From: Gelria sp. Kuro-4
GTDB taxonomy: Bacteria > Bacillota > DTU030 > DUMP01
Assembly (NCBI RefSeq): GCF_019668485.1
Contig: NZ_AP024619.1
Location: 1,363,001-1,427,000 of the forward strand
Direction of reading: 5' to 3'
Length of the DNA stretch: 64,000 bases
Part shown: piece by piece, positions 17,334 through 25,762 of the stretch
How the letters are laid out: the number at the start of each line of letters is the position of its first letter
Numbering within the stretch: position 1 is the first letter of the stretch
The notes under the pieces: model-generated
Told to the model about the DNA's origin: nothing
What the model saw: only the letters and a program-made list of their open reading frames with translations
Database searches by the model: none
Position numbers and translations under genes: made by a program

Positions 17334-18299
17334 ATGCGTACGATGCTGAAGTGGGGTAAAGTAGTCACTATTGGGTTCTTGGCTCTGGCCTTGGTTACGT
17401 CGCTCGCCGGGTGTGGAAGTAAGGCTCAGGGAACTGCGGGCGAGAAACAGGTTAAGATTGGGTTTTCCATGCCGTTCTTGAATAGCCCATACAGGGTGGC
17501 CATGGTCAATCAGGCTGAGGAATGGATTAAGCAAAACCACCCGGATTGGAAGCTAATTGTTACCGATGGGCAGCGCAATAGCGCAAAGCAAATCAGCGAC
17601 GTAGAAGACCTGATTGCGCAAAGACCCGACGTTATCATCATGGCTCCTGGGCAAGCACAACCACTTGTCCCAGTAGCGAAGAAGGTGATGGAGGCCAAGA
17701 TCCCCCTCGTGGTTATCGACCGTGACCTTAATAGTGACACCTATACAGCTTTCGTAGGCGGTGATAATGTTAACGCTGGAAGAGTTGCGGCTCAGTATAT
17801 TGCCAAACGCTTGAACGGTAAGGGCAATGTAGTGGAAATCCAAGGCGAACTGGGTGCCTCTGCCACCATCGACCGTGATAAAGGCTTCAAGGAAGAGATT
17901 AAGAAGTACCCGGATATCAAGATTATTGTAGATCAGCCTGCCGATTACAAGCGGGACAAGGCCCTCGCCTTGATGGAAGACATTCTTCAAGCCCATCCGA
18001 AGATTGATGCCGTCTACGCACAGAGCGACGAGATGGCCTTCGGGGCGCTCAAAGCCATCCAGGCAGCCGGACGTGACAAGGAAATGTTTGTGGTTGGAAC
18101 CGACGGTCAGAAAGCAGCCTTCGATTCCATTAAGAAAGACGAATTCGGTGCGACCGTGCTCTACCCCACCGGTTCTGTCGAGACCATGCAACTGGTAGAG
18201 AAGATTTTGGCCGGCGAGCAAGTGGAGAAGCGCAATATTTTGGACACGCCTCTAGTAACCAAGGAGAACGTGGACCAATACTACGACAAGGGAATCTAG
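17334..18299 (+). CDS. Sugar ABC importer substrate-binding lipoprotein (RbsB-like)
   Basis: The protein has 321 residues from ATG 17334 after AAAGGAG. The signal peptide ends in a lipobox (SLAGC, about C27). The rest is a periplasmic-binding-protein type 1 fold: KIGFSMPFLNSPYRVAM, IAQRPDVIIMAPGQ, VVIDRDLNSDTYTAFVGGDN and DAVYAQSDEMAFGALKA. It is the extracellular receptor of the importer. A strong terminator follows, ending the first IclR module. Confidence 0.94.
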   Translation: MRTMLKWGKVVTIGFLALALVTSLAGCGSKAQGTAGEKQVKIGFSMPFLNSPYRVAMVNQAEEWIKQNHPDWKLIVTDGQRNSAKQISDVEDLIAQRPDVIIMAPGQAQPLVPVAKKVMEAKIPLVVIDRDLNSDTYTAFVGGDNVNAGRVAAQYIAKRLNGKGNVVEIQGELGASATIDRDKGFKEEIKKYPDIKIIVDQPADYKRDKALALMEDILQAHPKIDAVYAQSDEMAFGALKAIQAAGRDKEMFVVGTDGQKAAFDSIKKDEFGATVLYPTGSVETMQLVEKILAGEQVEKRNILDTPLVTKENVDQYYDKGI

Positions 18300-18313
18300 T
18301 TAAAGATACCCGG

Positions 18314-18342
18314 GGCGCGGCCGTCAGTCCGCGCCTCTTTTT
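18314..18342 (+). terminator. Terminator of the first IclR-ABC importer module
   Basis: GGCGCGG (18314-18320) pairs with CCGCGCC (18329-18335) and is followed by TCTTTTTA. It lies 14 bases past the binding-protein stop. Confidence 0.85.
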
Positions 18343-18482
18343 ATGCTTGTAGAAAACTTGTAGAAAAAACATAAACCACAGAAGGAGTTTCACGGAAAAG
18401 AGCGAATTACATACATAGGAACTAACCACTGATCGGCCTATACGACCGAAACGGCCACTTTTCGGTTAAGCGAGGTTGGGTC

Positions 18483-19259
18483 ATGGAAACCAGCGCCCCC
18501 TTGGTTAAATCAGTCCTAAGGGCTCTTCAAGTTCTGGAAGCCTTCGAGAAGGAACCCGAGATTGGTCTTTCGGAACTTGCCTGTAGGGTAGGTTTGCCCA
18601 AAAGTAGCGTTTACGGCCTTGCGGAGACCCTCAAGAGCCGGGGCTACCTTGATCAAGATGCTGCCACAGGGAAATACCGCCTCGGTTTAAAGGCCTTCGA
18701 ATTGGGGGAATTGTTCAAGGGGCGCCTCGACCTTCGGTCGGAAGTTCTCCCTGTACTAAACAGGCTGGCGGGCGAATACCGCGAAACGACGCAGCTTGCT
18801 ATTCTTCAGGAGCGAGAAACAGTCTATATAGAACGTGTCGAGTCACCGTGGTCTATGAAGTTTAGTAGCCGGATCGGCATGCGCCTCCCGGCGCACTCTA
18901 GTGGATCGGGCAAGGCCATGCTGGCTTTTCTTCCCGGCGAAGAGTTTACCCGGCGTTTTGAAGGAGCGGTACTGGAAAGGTTTACCCCCCGTACGATAAC
19001 CGATGTTGAGGTGCTAAAGCAGCATCTAGCTATGATCGCGGCTCGTGGTTTCGCTGTAGACGACGAAGAGTCAGAGCTGGGGGTACGTTCCGTGGCTGTC
19101 CCCATATTAGACCATACCGGGCAACCGGTTGCGGCCATAAGCGTGGCCGGTCCTACGTACCGAATCACTTATGAGGTGGTGGACCGCATCGCCCCGGCAC
19201 TCATGTCCGAGGTGTACCGGATCTCGAGGCGGTTTGGCTATAAAGGGGGAGGGAGATAA
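18483..19259 (+). CDS. IclR-family transcriptional regulator
   Basis: The protein has 258 residues from ATG 18483. The N-terminal winged helix (GLSELACRVGLPKSSVYGLAETLKSRGYLDQD) and the effector domain (SSRIGMRLPAHSSGSGKAMLAFLPG, and DDEESELGVRSVAVPI) are close to those of the IclR protein at 11428. It heads the second crotonase/CoA-transferase module, and the matching palindrome at 19288-19300 lies between it and the next gene. A shared or paralogous effector is likely, by inference. Confidence 0.94.
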   Translation: METSAPLVKSVLRALQVLEAFEKEPEIGLSELACRVGLPKSSVYGLAETLKSRGYLDQDAATGKYRLGLKAFELGELFKGRLDLRSEVLPVLNRLAGEYRETTQLAILQERETVYIERVESPWSMKFSSRIGMRLPAHSSGSGKAMLAFLPGEEFTRRFEGAVLERFTPRTITDVEVLKQHLAMIAARGFAVDDEESELGVRSVAVPILDHTGQPVAAISVAGPTYRITYEVVDRIAPALMSEVYRISRRFGYKGGGR

Positions 19260-19287
19260 AAAATTTGCCTTGAATGTTGACCAACAG

Positions 19288-19300
19288 TCGGTATTACCGA
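19288..19300. promoter_or_regulatory. Palindrome TCGGTA-T-TACCGA, candidate IclR operator
   Basis: This perfect 6+1+6 palindrome lies 26 bases ahead of the second crotonase start and 29 bases after the IclR stop. It matches the element at 12254-12266 with only the inner bases changed in a compensating way (YA...TR). Confidence 0.5.
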
Positions 19301-19325
19301 ACAACACTCAACGGAGGTCCTTGCG

Positions 19326-20132
19326 ATGCAATGCCAGATTAGTGACCCATCTCAGCTTGTCTTGCTCGAGCGATATAATGACGGAGTAGCGGTACTTACC
19401 GTCAACAACCCGCCCTTAAACCTTTTCACGCTGGCCATGACTAGGGCGTTCGACTGGAGGTTGCGGGAAATTGCCGTTGACCCAGGCATCCGGGCAGTCG
19501 TCCTGACCGGATCCGGAACAAAAGCCTTCGGAGCCGGCTCCGACATCAAAGAGTTCAAGGAGATGTTCGAAAGTGGTCAGGTCATTGACCGCAAGTTGCG
19601 ATACGAAAATGAGGTTTTCACCCGGCTGGAAGACCTCCCACAGCCTACCGTGGCGGCCATCCGCGGTGTAGCCTTGGGCGGGGGCCTCGAACTGGCGCTG
19701 TGCTGTGATTTAAGGGTTGCCGGGCAAAGCAGCAGGCTTGGTCTTCCCGAAGTCAAGCTCGGGGTGTTCCCCGGGAGCGGGGGGTTGGTCCGGCTACCGA
19801 AGATAATCGGAGAAACCCGGGCCAAAGAACTCATGTATCTGGGGGAGCCAATAAGCGCAGAGCAAGCTCTAACGTGGGGGCTACTCAATAAGGTTGTACC
19901 GGACGAGGACGTGCTGGGCACGGCCATGAGTTTGGCTGCGGAACTGGCAAAACGGCCCGCTGTCGCCATCCGGGTCATGAAAAAAGGGATAAGGGAAGCT
20001 CGGGTGCTGGGACGCGAGGCGGCAATAGAAGCTACCTATCCCCTTAGTGAAACGGTATTCGCCAGCAACGACATCAAAGAGGGCGTGGCCGCGTTCTTCG
20101 CCAAAAGACCACCCGAATTCAAGCACAGCTAG
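19326..20132 (+). CDS. Enoyl-CoA hydratase/isomerase (crotonase family)
   Basis: The protein has 268 residues from ATG 19326 after ACGGAGG. Both catalytic glutamates are kept, E122 in LGGGLELALCCD and E142 in LPEVKLGVFPGSGG. It differs clearly from the crotonase at 13878 (for example NNPPLNLFTLAM at the N-terminus), so it is not a recent copy. In this module the crotonase precedes the CoA-transferase, the reverse of the first module. Confidence 0.93.
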   Translation: MQCQISDPSQLVLLERYNDGVAVLTVNNPPLNLFTLAMTRAFDWRLREIAVDPGIRAVVLTGSGTKAFGAGSDIKEFKEMFESGQVIDRKLRYENEVFTRLEDLPQPTVAAIRGVALGGGLELALCCDLRVAGQSSRLGLPEVKLGVFPGSGGLVRLPKIIGETRAKELMYLGEPISAEQALTWGLLNKVVPDEDVLGTAMSLAAELAKRPAVAIRVMKKGIREARVLGREAAIEATYPLSETVFASNDIKEGVAAFFAKRPPEFKHS

Positions 20133-20160
20133 GGCTGTTCCCAGGGGAGGAGTGAGTGAC

Positions 20161-21732
20161 GTGAAAAGCAAAGTGATGACCGCCACGGAGGCGGCAAACC
20201 TCATAAAGGATCACGACGTCATTACGGTTACCGGCAACTGTGAAATGCTGATGCCTGATGCCGTACTTGCGGCCTTAGAGAACAGGTTCCAGACCACCGG
20301 GTCCCCCGCGGGCCTGGGCCTGTACTATCCGGTAATTTCCGGCGCACAACGCGAAGGAACGGGGGTTGACCGGCTGGCGCACCCCGGCATGCTCAAGCGG
20401 GTTATCGCCAGTAGTATGTACACGCTCAAGGTGAAACGGATCTGTGACCTCATCGCCGAGAACCAAGTCGAGGCCTACCTGATGCCCATGGGCGCCATGT
20501 GGCAGCTTCTCCGGGCGATTGCCGGCAAAATGCCGGGGACTCTTACACCTGTGGGTGTCGGCAGTTTCATCGATCCGCGCACGGGGATAGGCAAACTCAC
20601 TCCCCAGACTGTGGAGGACCTGGTTTCGGTAGTTACTATCGAGGGAAAAGAGTACCTGTTCTACAAGGCCTTTCCGATTAATGTTGCTATCATCCGTGGC
20701 ACTACGGCCGACGAGGTCGGGAACGTGAGTATCGAGGACGAGCCGATCAGCTCTGGCATTCTCTCGATTGCCATGGCGGCCAAGAACTCCGGCGGCAAGG
20801 TGATCGCTCAGGTGAAGAGATTGGCGGCAAAGGGCAGTATTCACCCCCGCAGGGTAGCGGTGCCAGGTATGTTCGTGGATGCCATCGTTGTCGACCCGCA
20901 CCAGCAAGACTTCTTCCCCTACAATCCATACCTCACCGGCGACCTGCGCCAGCCAAAGGACCAGTCCAGTCGGTTGCCCCTGACCTGGCAGAAGCCACTG
21001 CTAAGGCGTGCCGCGCTTGAACTACGACCCGAGCAGGTAGTCAACTTCGGTTTTGGCGTCGCCGCAGGGGTTGCCCAAGTTGCGGCCGAAGAAGGAATTG
21101 AAGACGACGTATGGTTTACAGTGGAGCATGGGCCGATCGGAGGCGTGCCCAACACCAAGGACGCGTTCGGCGCCTCGGTTAATCCCTTGGCCCTCATGGA
21201 CAGCCCCATGATCTTTGACATGTACGATGGTGGGGGCCTCGACATCACCTTCCTAGGTATGGCACAAGTGGATAAGCAGGGAAACGTCAACGTCAGCAAG
21301 GTCAACGGCAAGTACAACTTAGGGGGCTTTTTGGATATCGTCTACCGCACGCCGAGGATCGTCTTCTGCGGTTCGTTTACGGCCGGCGGGTTTGATGCTG
21401 AAGTCAAGGACGGCAGGCTCTTCATCAAACAAGAGGGTAGGATAGCAAAGTTTGTGGAGCATGTGGACCAAGAAACCTTCTCCGGCCCCCAGGCAGTTGC
21501 TAACGGGCAGCAAGCGCTGTACGTGACCGAACGGGCTGTGTTCGAACTGGTGCCTGAAGGCATAAAGCTTTTAGAGATTGCCCCGGGGGTGGACCTGGAG
21601 AAGGACATCCTGGCCAGAATGGCCTTCCGGCCAATTATAAGCGAAAACCTGCGGACCATGGACCCGGCACTGTTCCTCGAGGCCAAACTGGGGTTAAGAG
21701 ATCGCTTCACCGGCGGAGCCTCGCAGAGCTAG
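20161..21732 (+). CDS. Acyl-CoA:carboxylate CoA-transferase (family I, fused alpha-beta)
   Basis: The protein has 523 residues from GTG 20161, preceded by AGGGGAGGAG. It is a clear paralogue of the enzyme at 12296 over its whole length, with RAIAGKMPGTLTPVGVGSFIDPR in the first half and the catalytic glutamate in VEHGPIGGVPNTKD in the second. It probably activates the acid taken up by the TRAP transporter encoded next. The substrate remains unknown. Confidence 0.9.
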   Translation: MKSKVMTATEAANLIKDHDVITVTGNCEMLMPDAVLAALENRFQTTGSPAGLGLYYPVISGAQREGTGVDRLAHPGMLKRVIASSMYTLKVKRICDLIAENQVEAYLMPMGAMWQLLRAIAGKMPGTLTPVGVGSFIDPRTGIGKLTPQTVEDLVSVVTIEGKEYLFYKAFPINVAIIRGTTADEVGNVSIEDEPISSGILSIAMAAKNSGGKVIAQVKRLAAKGSIHPRRVAVPGMFVDAIVVDPHQQDFFPYNPYLTGDLRQPKDQSSRLPLTWQKPLLRRAALELRPEQVVNFGFGVAAGVAQVAAEEGIEDDVWFTVEHGPIGGVPNTKDAFGASVNPLALMDSPMIFDMYDGGGLDITFLGMAQVDKQGNVNVSKVNGKYNLGGFLDIVYRTPRIVFCGSFTAGGFDAEVKDGRLFIKQEGRIAKFVEHVDQETFSGPQAVANGQQALYVTERAVFELVPEGIKLLEIAPGVDLEKDILARMAFRPIISENLRTMDPALFLEAKLGLRDRFTGGASQS

Positions 21733-21855
21733 AAAGCCCGGTCAGATCAGCGGCGAGTCCGGTACGTAGGGGGGGTGAGATAGCCAAGCAGCGGGTCACA
21801 ACCATGGATTCGCTCGTTTTGTGTGAAACCTGTAGTCTACAAAGGGGGTATAGCT

Positions 21856-22902
21856 GTGAAAAGGTTTAAGTTGGTGCTAAGAATGATCGCCCTAGGTCTA
21901 GCCCTGGGCCTTGCGGTTACCGGGTGCGGCAGCAAACAGAGTGCGGACCAGAGCCAAGACAAGCAGGGTGAGTCCGGCAGTGTAACCGTCAATCTGCGAC
22001 TGGGACATGATCAGACAACCGACACTCCGTACCAGGTGGCCGCTGAAGATTTCGCCAATGCCGTGGCCGAGAAAACGAACGGCAAGGTCAAGATAGAGAT
22101 TTATCCTGGCGCCACCCTTGGCGACGAGCTTTCCATGCTGGATAGCCTGCGGCTCGGAGATCTAGACTTCTCCATCGCGGCTGCGCCGAACGCCGCCTCC
22201 CATATTCCCGAACTCGGCTTTTTCGGGGTAGGGTACCTGTTCAAGGACTACGACCACTTCCGCAAGGCCATGACCGACCAGACGATCATCGACAGAGTAG
22301 CCAACCTGGCGGCGGAGAAGAACCTCGGCTTCAAGTTCCTGGGCTTCTTGACCACCGGTGCGCGCAGCCTCTACAGCATTAAGCCCATCCGGACGCCCGA
22401 TGACATGAAGGGCGTGAAGATGCGCGTCATGGCTTCGCCAGTGGAGGCCAAGGTCTGGGGCACGCTGGGTTCCTTGCCCGTATCGATTCCGTTCGGTGAA
22501 GTCTACAGCGCCCTACAGACAGGCGTCGCAGCCGCCGCCGAAAACACCCCGCTTGTGTACGTCGCCAATAAGCACCAGGAAGTGGCCCCGTATCTCGATC
22601 TGACTGAGCACCAGTACATGGTTTCCACCCTCTGGGTGAGCGACAAGACTTGGGAGAAGCTGCCTGAGGATGTGAGGAAGGCCGTCGTCGCAGCTGCCAA
22701 GGAGATGACAGACACCCAAATCCAGCAGACCCAGAAAGACGAGGCTAAACTCCTTGAGGAAGCCGGAAGCAAAGGCGTCAAGGTCATACGGGACGTGGAC
22801 AAGCAGGCCTTCATCGACAAGGTACTGAGCCTGCAGGACGAAATCGCCAAGGAAATGAAGTTGGACGATATTCTGGCCCGCATCCGGGAATTGGGACAAT
22901 AA
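21856..22902 (+). CDS. TRAP transporter solute-binding lipoprotein (DctP)
   Basis: The protein has 348 residues from GTG 21856 after AAAGGGGG. The lipobox is AVTGC. The fold is DctP-type: LRLGHDQTTDTPYQVAAEDFANAV, then the conserved arginine region GVKMRVMASP and PFGEVYSALQTGVAAAAENTP. DctP proteins bind carboxylates through that arginine and hand them to the membrane pair DctQ/DctM using a sodium or proton gradient. Its genes follow immediately after a hairpin at 22913-22939. Confidence 0.94.
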   Translation: MKRFKLVLRMIALGLALGLAVTGCGSKQSADQSQDKQGESGSVTVNLRLGHDQTTDTPYQVAAEDFANAVAEKTNGKVKIEIYPGATLGDELSMLDSLRLGDLDFSIAAAPNAASHIPELGFFGVGYLFKDYDHFRKAMTDQTIIDRVANLAAEKNLGFKFLGFLTTGARSLYSIKPIRTPDDMKGVKMRVMASPVEAKVWGTLGSLPVSIPFGEVYSALQTGVAAAAENTPLVYVANKHQEVAPYLDLTEHQYMVSTLWVSDKTWEKLPEDVRKAVVAAAKEMTDTQIQQTQKDEAKLLEEAGSKGVKVIRDVDKQAFIDKVLSLQDEIAKEMKLDDILARIRELGQ

Positions 22903-22912
22903 AGGCGAAAGA

Positions 22913-22939
22913 GCGGCCCGGACTCCAAGGCCGGGCCGC
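22913..22939 (+). other. Hairpin between dctP and dctQ genes (first TRAP operon)
   Basis: GCGGCCCGG (22913-22921) pairs perfectly with CCGGGCCGC (22931-22939) around a nine-base loop. No T tract follows. It may stop exonucleases or let only part of the transcripts continue, giving more binding protein than membrane protein. The other two TRAP operons have hairpins at the same place. Confidence 0.75.
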
Positions 22940-22962
22940 GCCTAACCATGAGGTGATAAGCC

Positions 22963-23445
22963 ATGAAGTCACTGGACCGGCCACTAAGCCTTCTGGCGAA
23001 CGCCGCCTCTGCTTTCGTCACGTTCCTGTTGTTTGCTTCCCTGGCTACCACTTTTACGGATGTACTCATGCGGAGTCTCATCCGTAAGCCGCTCCTCTGG
23101 GGCCAGGAGGTTTCTCTCATCTGTTTCATTTGGACGGTGTTCCTGGGTGCCGGAATCGGCGTATCCAACCGAGCTCACTTCTTTGTCGATGTCTTGCCCC
23201 CGTTGCCCAAGAAGCTGAACACGGCTCTACAAATCTTCGTTGAGGTCTGCATCCTCGTTTTCGCTTACTTCCTCTTTTCCGAAGGGTACCGGATGATGAT
23301 ACTCGGTCTAAATCGTTTTTCCCGGCCATCGGGGATTCCCATGTTTTATATTTTCGCGGCCATCCCCGCTAGTGGCGCTATGATGATACTGTACACGGTT
23401 AGGAACCTGATTACAGAAATAGGAAATCTAAGGGGGGAAGGGTGA
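22963..23445 (+). CDS. TRAP transporter small permease (DctQ)
   Basis: The protein has 160 residues and four membrane segments. WGQEVSLICFIWTVFLGAGIGV followed by HFFVDVLPPLP is the usual DctQ pattern. Its stop touches the DctM start. Confidence 0.92.
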   Translation: MKSLDRPLSLLANAASAFVTFLLFASLATTFTDVLMRSLIRKPLLWGQEVSLICFIWTVFLGAGIGVSNRAHFFVDVLPPLPKKLNTALQIFVEVCILVFAYFLFSEGYRMMILGLNRFSRPSGIPMFYIFAAIPASGAMMILYTVRNLITEIGNLRGEG

Positions 23446-24732
23446 TTGGGTCTGCTAGCCCTGTTGTTCGGTAGTTTCCTGGTGCTCATCCTTCTGCGCG
23501 TTCCCGTGAGCTTTGCCCTGGGGCTAGCGTCACTCCTGACCGCTTTTGCCGGGAAGATAAGCCCGACGATGGTGATACAACAGACTTACCGGGGCCTGGA
23601 CTCTTTTCCATTGCTGGCAGTCCCCTTCTTCCTGCTAGTAGGTCAGCTGATGAACGACAACGGCGTTACGGACAGGTTAATTAAGTTCTCTAACGCCCTG
23701 GTAGGACACATCAAGGGCGGTTTGGGCCACGTTAACATCGTGGTGAGCATGATATTTGCCGGGCTCTCGGGGTCGTCCCAGGCGGACACGGCGGGTATCG
23801 GCTCGGTGCTAATCCCGGCAATGATCCGCGAAGGGTATGACCGTCCTTTCAGCGTCGCGGTAACGGCGGCGTCCTCCACCATGGGGGTTATCATCCCTCC
23901 CAGCATCATGATGATCATCTACGGGGCCATGGGCGGCGTATCCATCGGCGCCTTGTTCCTGGCCGGAGCTATTCCCGGAGTGCTGATCGGCCTGGGCCAG
24001 ATGGCCCTAACCTACTACTTTGCCATCAAGAGAGGGTACCCTGCCGGCAAGAGAGCAACGTTAAAGCAGTTCGGGGGAGCTTTTCGCGAGGCGGCCCTTC
24101 CGCTCGCTATCCCTGTTATCCTTATCGGCGGCATCACCAGCGGTGTGTTTACGCCCACAGAGGCATCCATGATAACTGCAGTCTACTCCCTGGCTCTCGG
24201 CTTCCTCTATCGGTCTGTAAACTTGAAGCAATTGCCTAAGGTCTTTAAGGAAACAGTGCTTCTCTACTCGCTAACGCTGATTTGTGTCGGGACAGCAACC
24301 TCGTTCGGCTGGCTGATGGCGTACCTAAAAGCACCCGAGCTAATCCTGGATTTGGTGGCACCGGTCGCGAGCAATCCTACAATCATTCTTCTCATTGTCA
24401 TGGCACTGTTTCTCATTGTGGGTTGTCTCATCGATGCGGTTCCGGCTATCATCATTTTCCTGCCGCTCCTCAACAAACTGGGCGCGGCGGCAGGGATCAA
24501 CCCCATCCACATGGGAATCGTAGTGGTGATGACCCTATCGTTGGGGCTGGTGACTCCGCCCTACGGCGTGTGCCTGCTCCTGGCTTCACGCATTGGGGGC
24601 ATGACAGTGAGAGACAGCTTCGTGGCCATCTTGCCGTTCGTCTGGCTCTTTATGGTTACTATCGTCTTAATAATTCTCGTGCCGCAAATCTCCCTCTTCC
24701 TGCCGAGCCTCTTCATGCCGCAGGCAGTCTAG
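23446..24732 (+). CDS. TRAP transporter large permease (DctM)
   Basis: The protein has 428 residues and starts at TTG 23446, directly after the DctQ stop. About twelve membrane segments are present with family motifs FPLLAVPFFLLVGQLMND, FAGLSGSSQADTAGIGSVLIPAM, IIPPSIMMIIYG and TPTEASMITAVYSL. It is the transport channel. A 500-base stretch without an evident gene follows. Confidence 0.94.
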   Translation: MGLLALLFGSFLVLILLRVPVSFALGLASLLTAFAGKISPTMVIQQTYRGLDSFPLLAVPFFLLVGQLMNDNGVTDRLIKFSNALVGHIKGGLGHVNIVVSMIFAGLSGSSQADTAGIGSVLIPAMIREGYDRPFSVAVTAASSTMGVIIPPSIMMIIYGAMGGVSIGALFLAGAIPGVLIGLGQMALTYYFAIKRGYPAGKRATLKQFGGAFREAALPLAIPVILIGGITSGVFTPTEASMITAVYSLALGFLYRSVNLKQLPKVFKETVLLYSLTLICVGTATSFGWLMAYLKAPELILDLVAPVASNPTIILLIVMALFLIVGCLIDAVPAIIIFLPLLNKLGAAAGINPIHMGIVVVMTLSLGLVTPPYGVCLLLASRIGGMTVRDSFVAILPFVWLFMVTIVLIILVPQISLFLPSLFMPQAV

Positions 24733-25238
24733 GGCAGATCCCATCCTTGAAAATTGCCAGCACGCAGAAATGCCTAGCAGGGCCATTCCCCGCACGGCGC
24801 ATTACGTACCGCGAATAAAAGGAAATACGTCAGGTTTGCGCCTGTGTATTCGACAAAGGTATTGCTTAACCGATTTCATACTTGGATCTCGCAAATAAGC
24901 TTACCATGTGTTGGGCCTTCAAAGACCTGACCCAAACAGAGAGCGCAGGTGACTATGGAGGTGAGGCGCCAGGTCTGCGCTGGGCAGTAGGACTGCTTAA
25001 TTGCAGAACAGGGCTACGGCCGCTTACAGTTTCTTTCGCTGGGCGCGAGGCCTGACGCCAATGGGTGCGAGGGCACTGTTCGAGCTCGAAGGGCGCGTTG
25101 TGTCCGAGCCCTGAGCGAGCCAAGCTCGTTCGTCTTCAAGTCGTCTGCGCTGAAGGGAGATGCCCAAGGGTACAATTGCGCATCACTCACGGGGCTGCCT
25201 TGGTAGTATACATGTTTAGTCGAGAAGGAGGAGTAACG
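24733..25238. other. Intergenic stretch of about 500 bases, no gene recognised
   Basis: No open frame here has both a ribosome binding site and a recognisable protein. I see no strong terminator after the TRAP genes. The last 30 bases carry the GGAGGAG of the MaoC-type gene. Short open frames in the area are shadows or low-quality. Confidence 0.5.
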
Positions 25239-25685
25239 ATGACCCGGCGGATGACGATTGACGACTATCATGTTGGGGACAAGTCCGTTTTCACGAAGAC
25301 CATAACTGAGACAGACGCCTCGCTCTTTGGGGCTATTTCCGGCGACTTCTACCCGATCCATTTCAACGAAGAGCTAGCCAAGAAGACGCGCTTCGGCAGC
25401 CGTATCGCCCATGGCGTAATCACAGTGGGACTGATTTCAACGGTACTAGGGGTGCCTCTTCAGGGTCCGGGAGTGTGCGCCGCGGTGGAGAAGGAACTGC
25501 ACATCAACTTTACGGCACCCGTGCGTTTCGGCGACACCATTACGGCGGAAGCCGTCGTTACTGAGGTAATCCGTGAGCGGCACATCGTAAACCTGGCGCT
25601 AACCTGCCGGAACCAGAGAGGAGAGGAGGTCCTCGAGGGAAGTGCTGTCCTTAAGGTACTAAAAGAGGTTGTAACCGAGTCTTAG
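25239..25685 (+). CDS. MaoC-type (R)-specific enoyl-CoA hydratase
   Basis: The protein has 148 residues from ATG 25239 after AAGGAGGAG. The hot-dog hydratase motif is present: GDFYPIHFNEELAKKTRFG with the catalytic Asp and His, followed by IAHGVIT. Proteins of this type hydrate trans-2-enoyl-CoA to (R)-3-hydroxyacyl-CoA, or act as dehydratases in the reverse direction. Together with the crotonases and CoA-transferases it shows that an acid is handled as its CoA ester in this cluster. Confidence 0.9.
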   Translation: MTRRMTIDDYHVGDKSVFTKTITETDASLFGAISGDFYPIHFNEELAKKTRFGSRIAHGVITVGLISTVLGVPLQGPGVCAAVEKELHINFTAPVRFGDTITAEAVVTEVIRERHIVNLALTCRNQRGEEVLEGSAVLKVLKEVVTES

Positions 25686-25762
25686 AGCTGCCTAGGTTGA
25701 CACGATAACGCAGGATGTAGCTTCGGCCCGGAGAAAACGGGATGAGAAGGAGCTGTGTGGTG

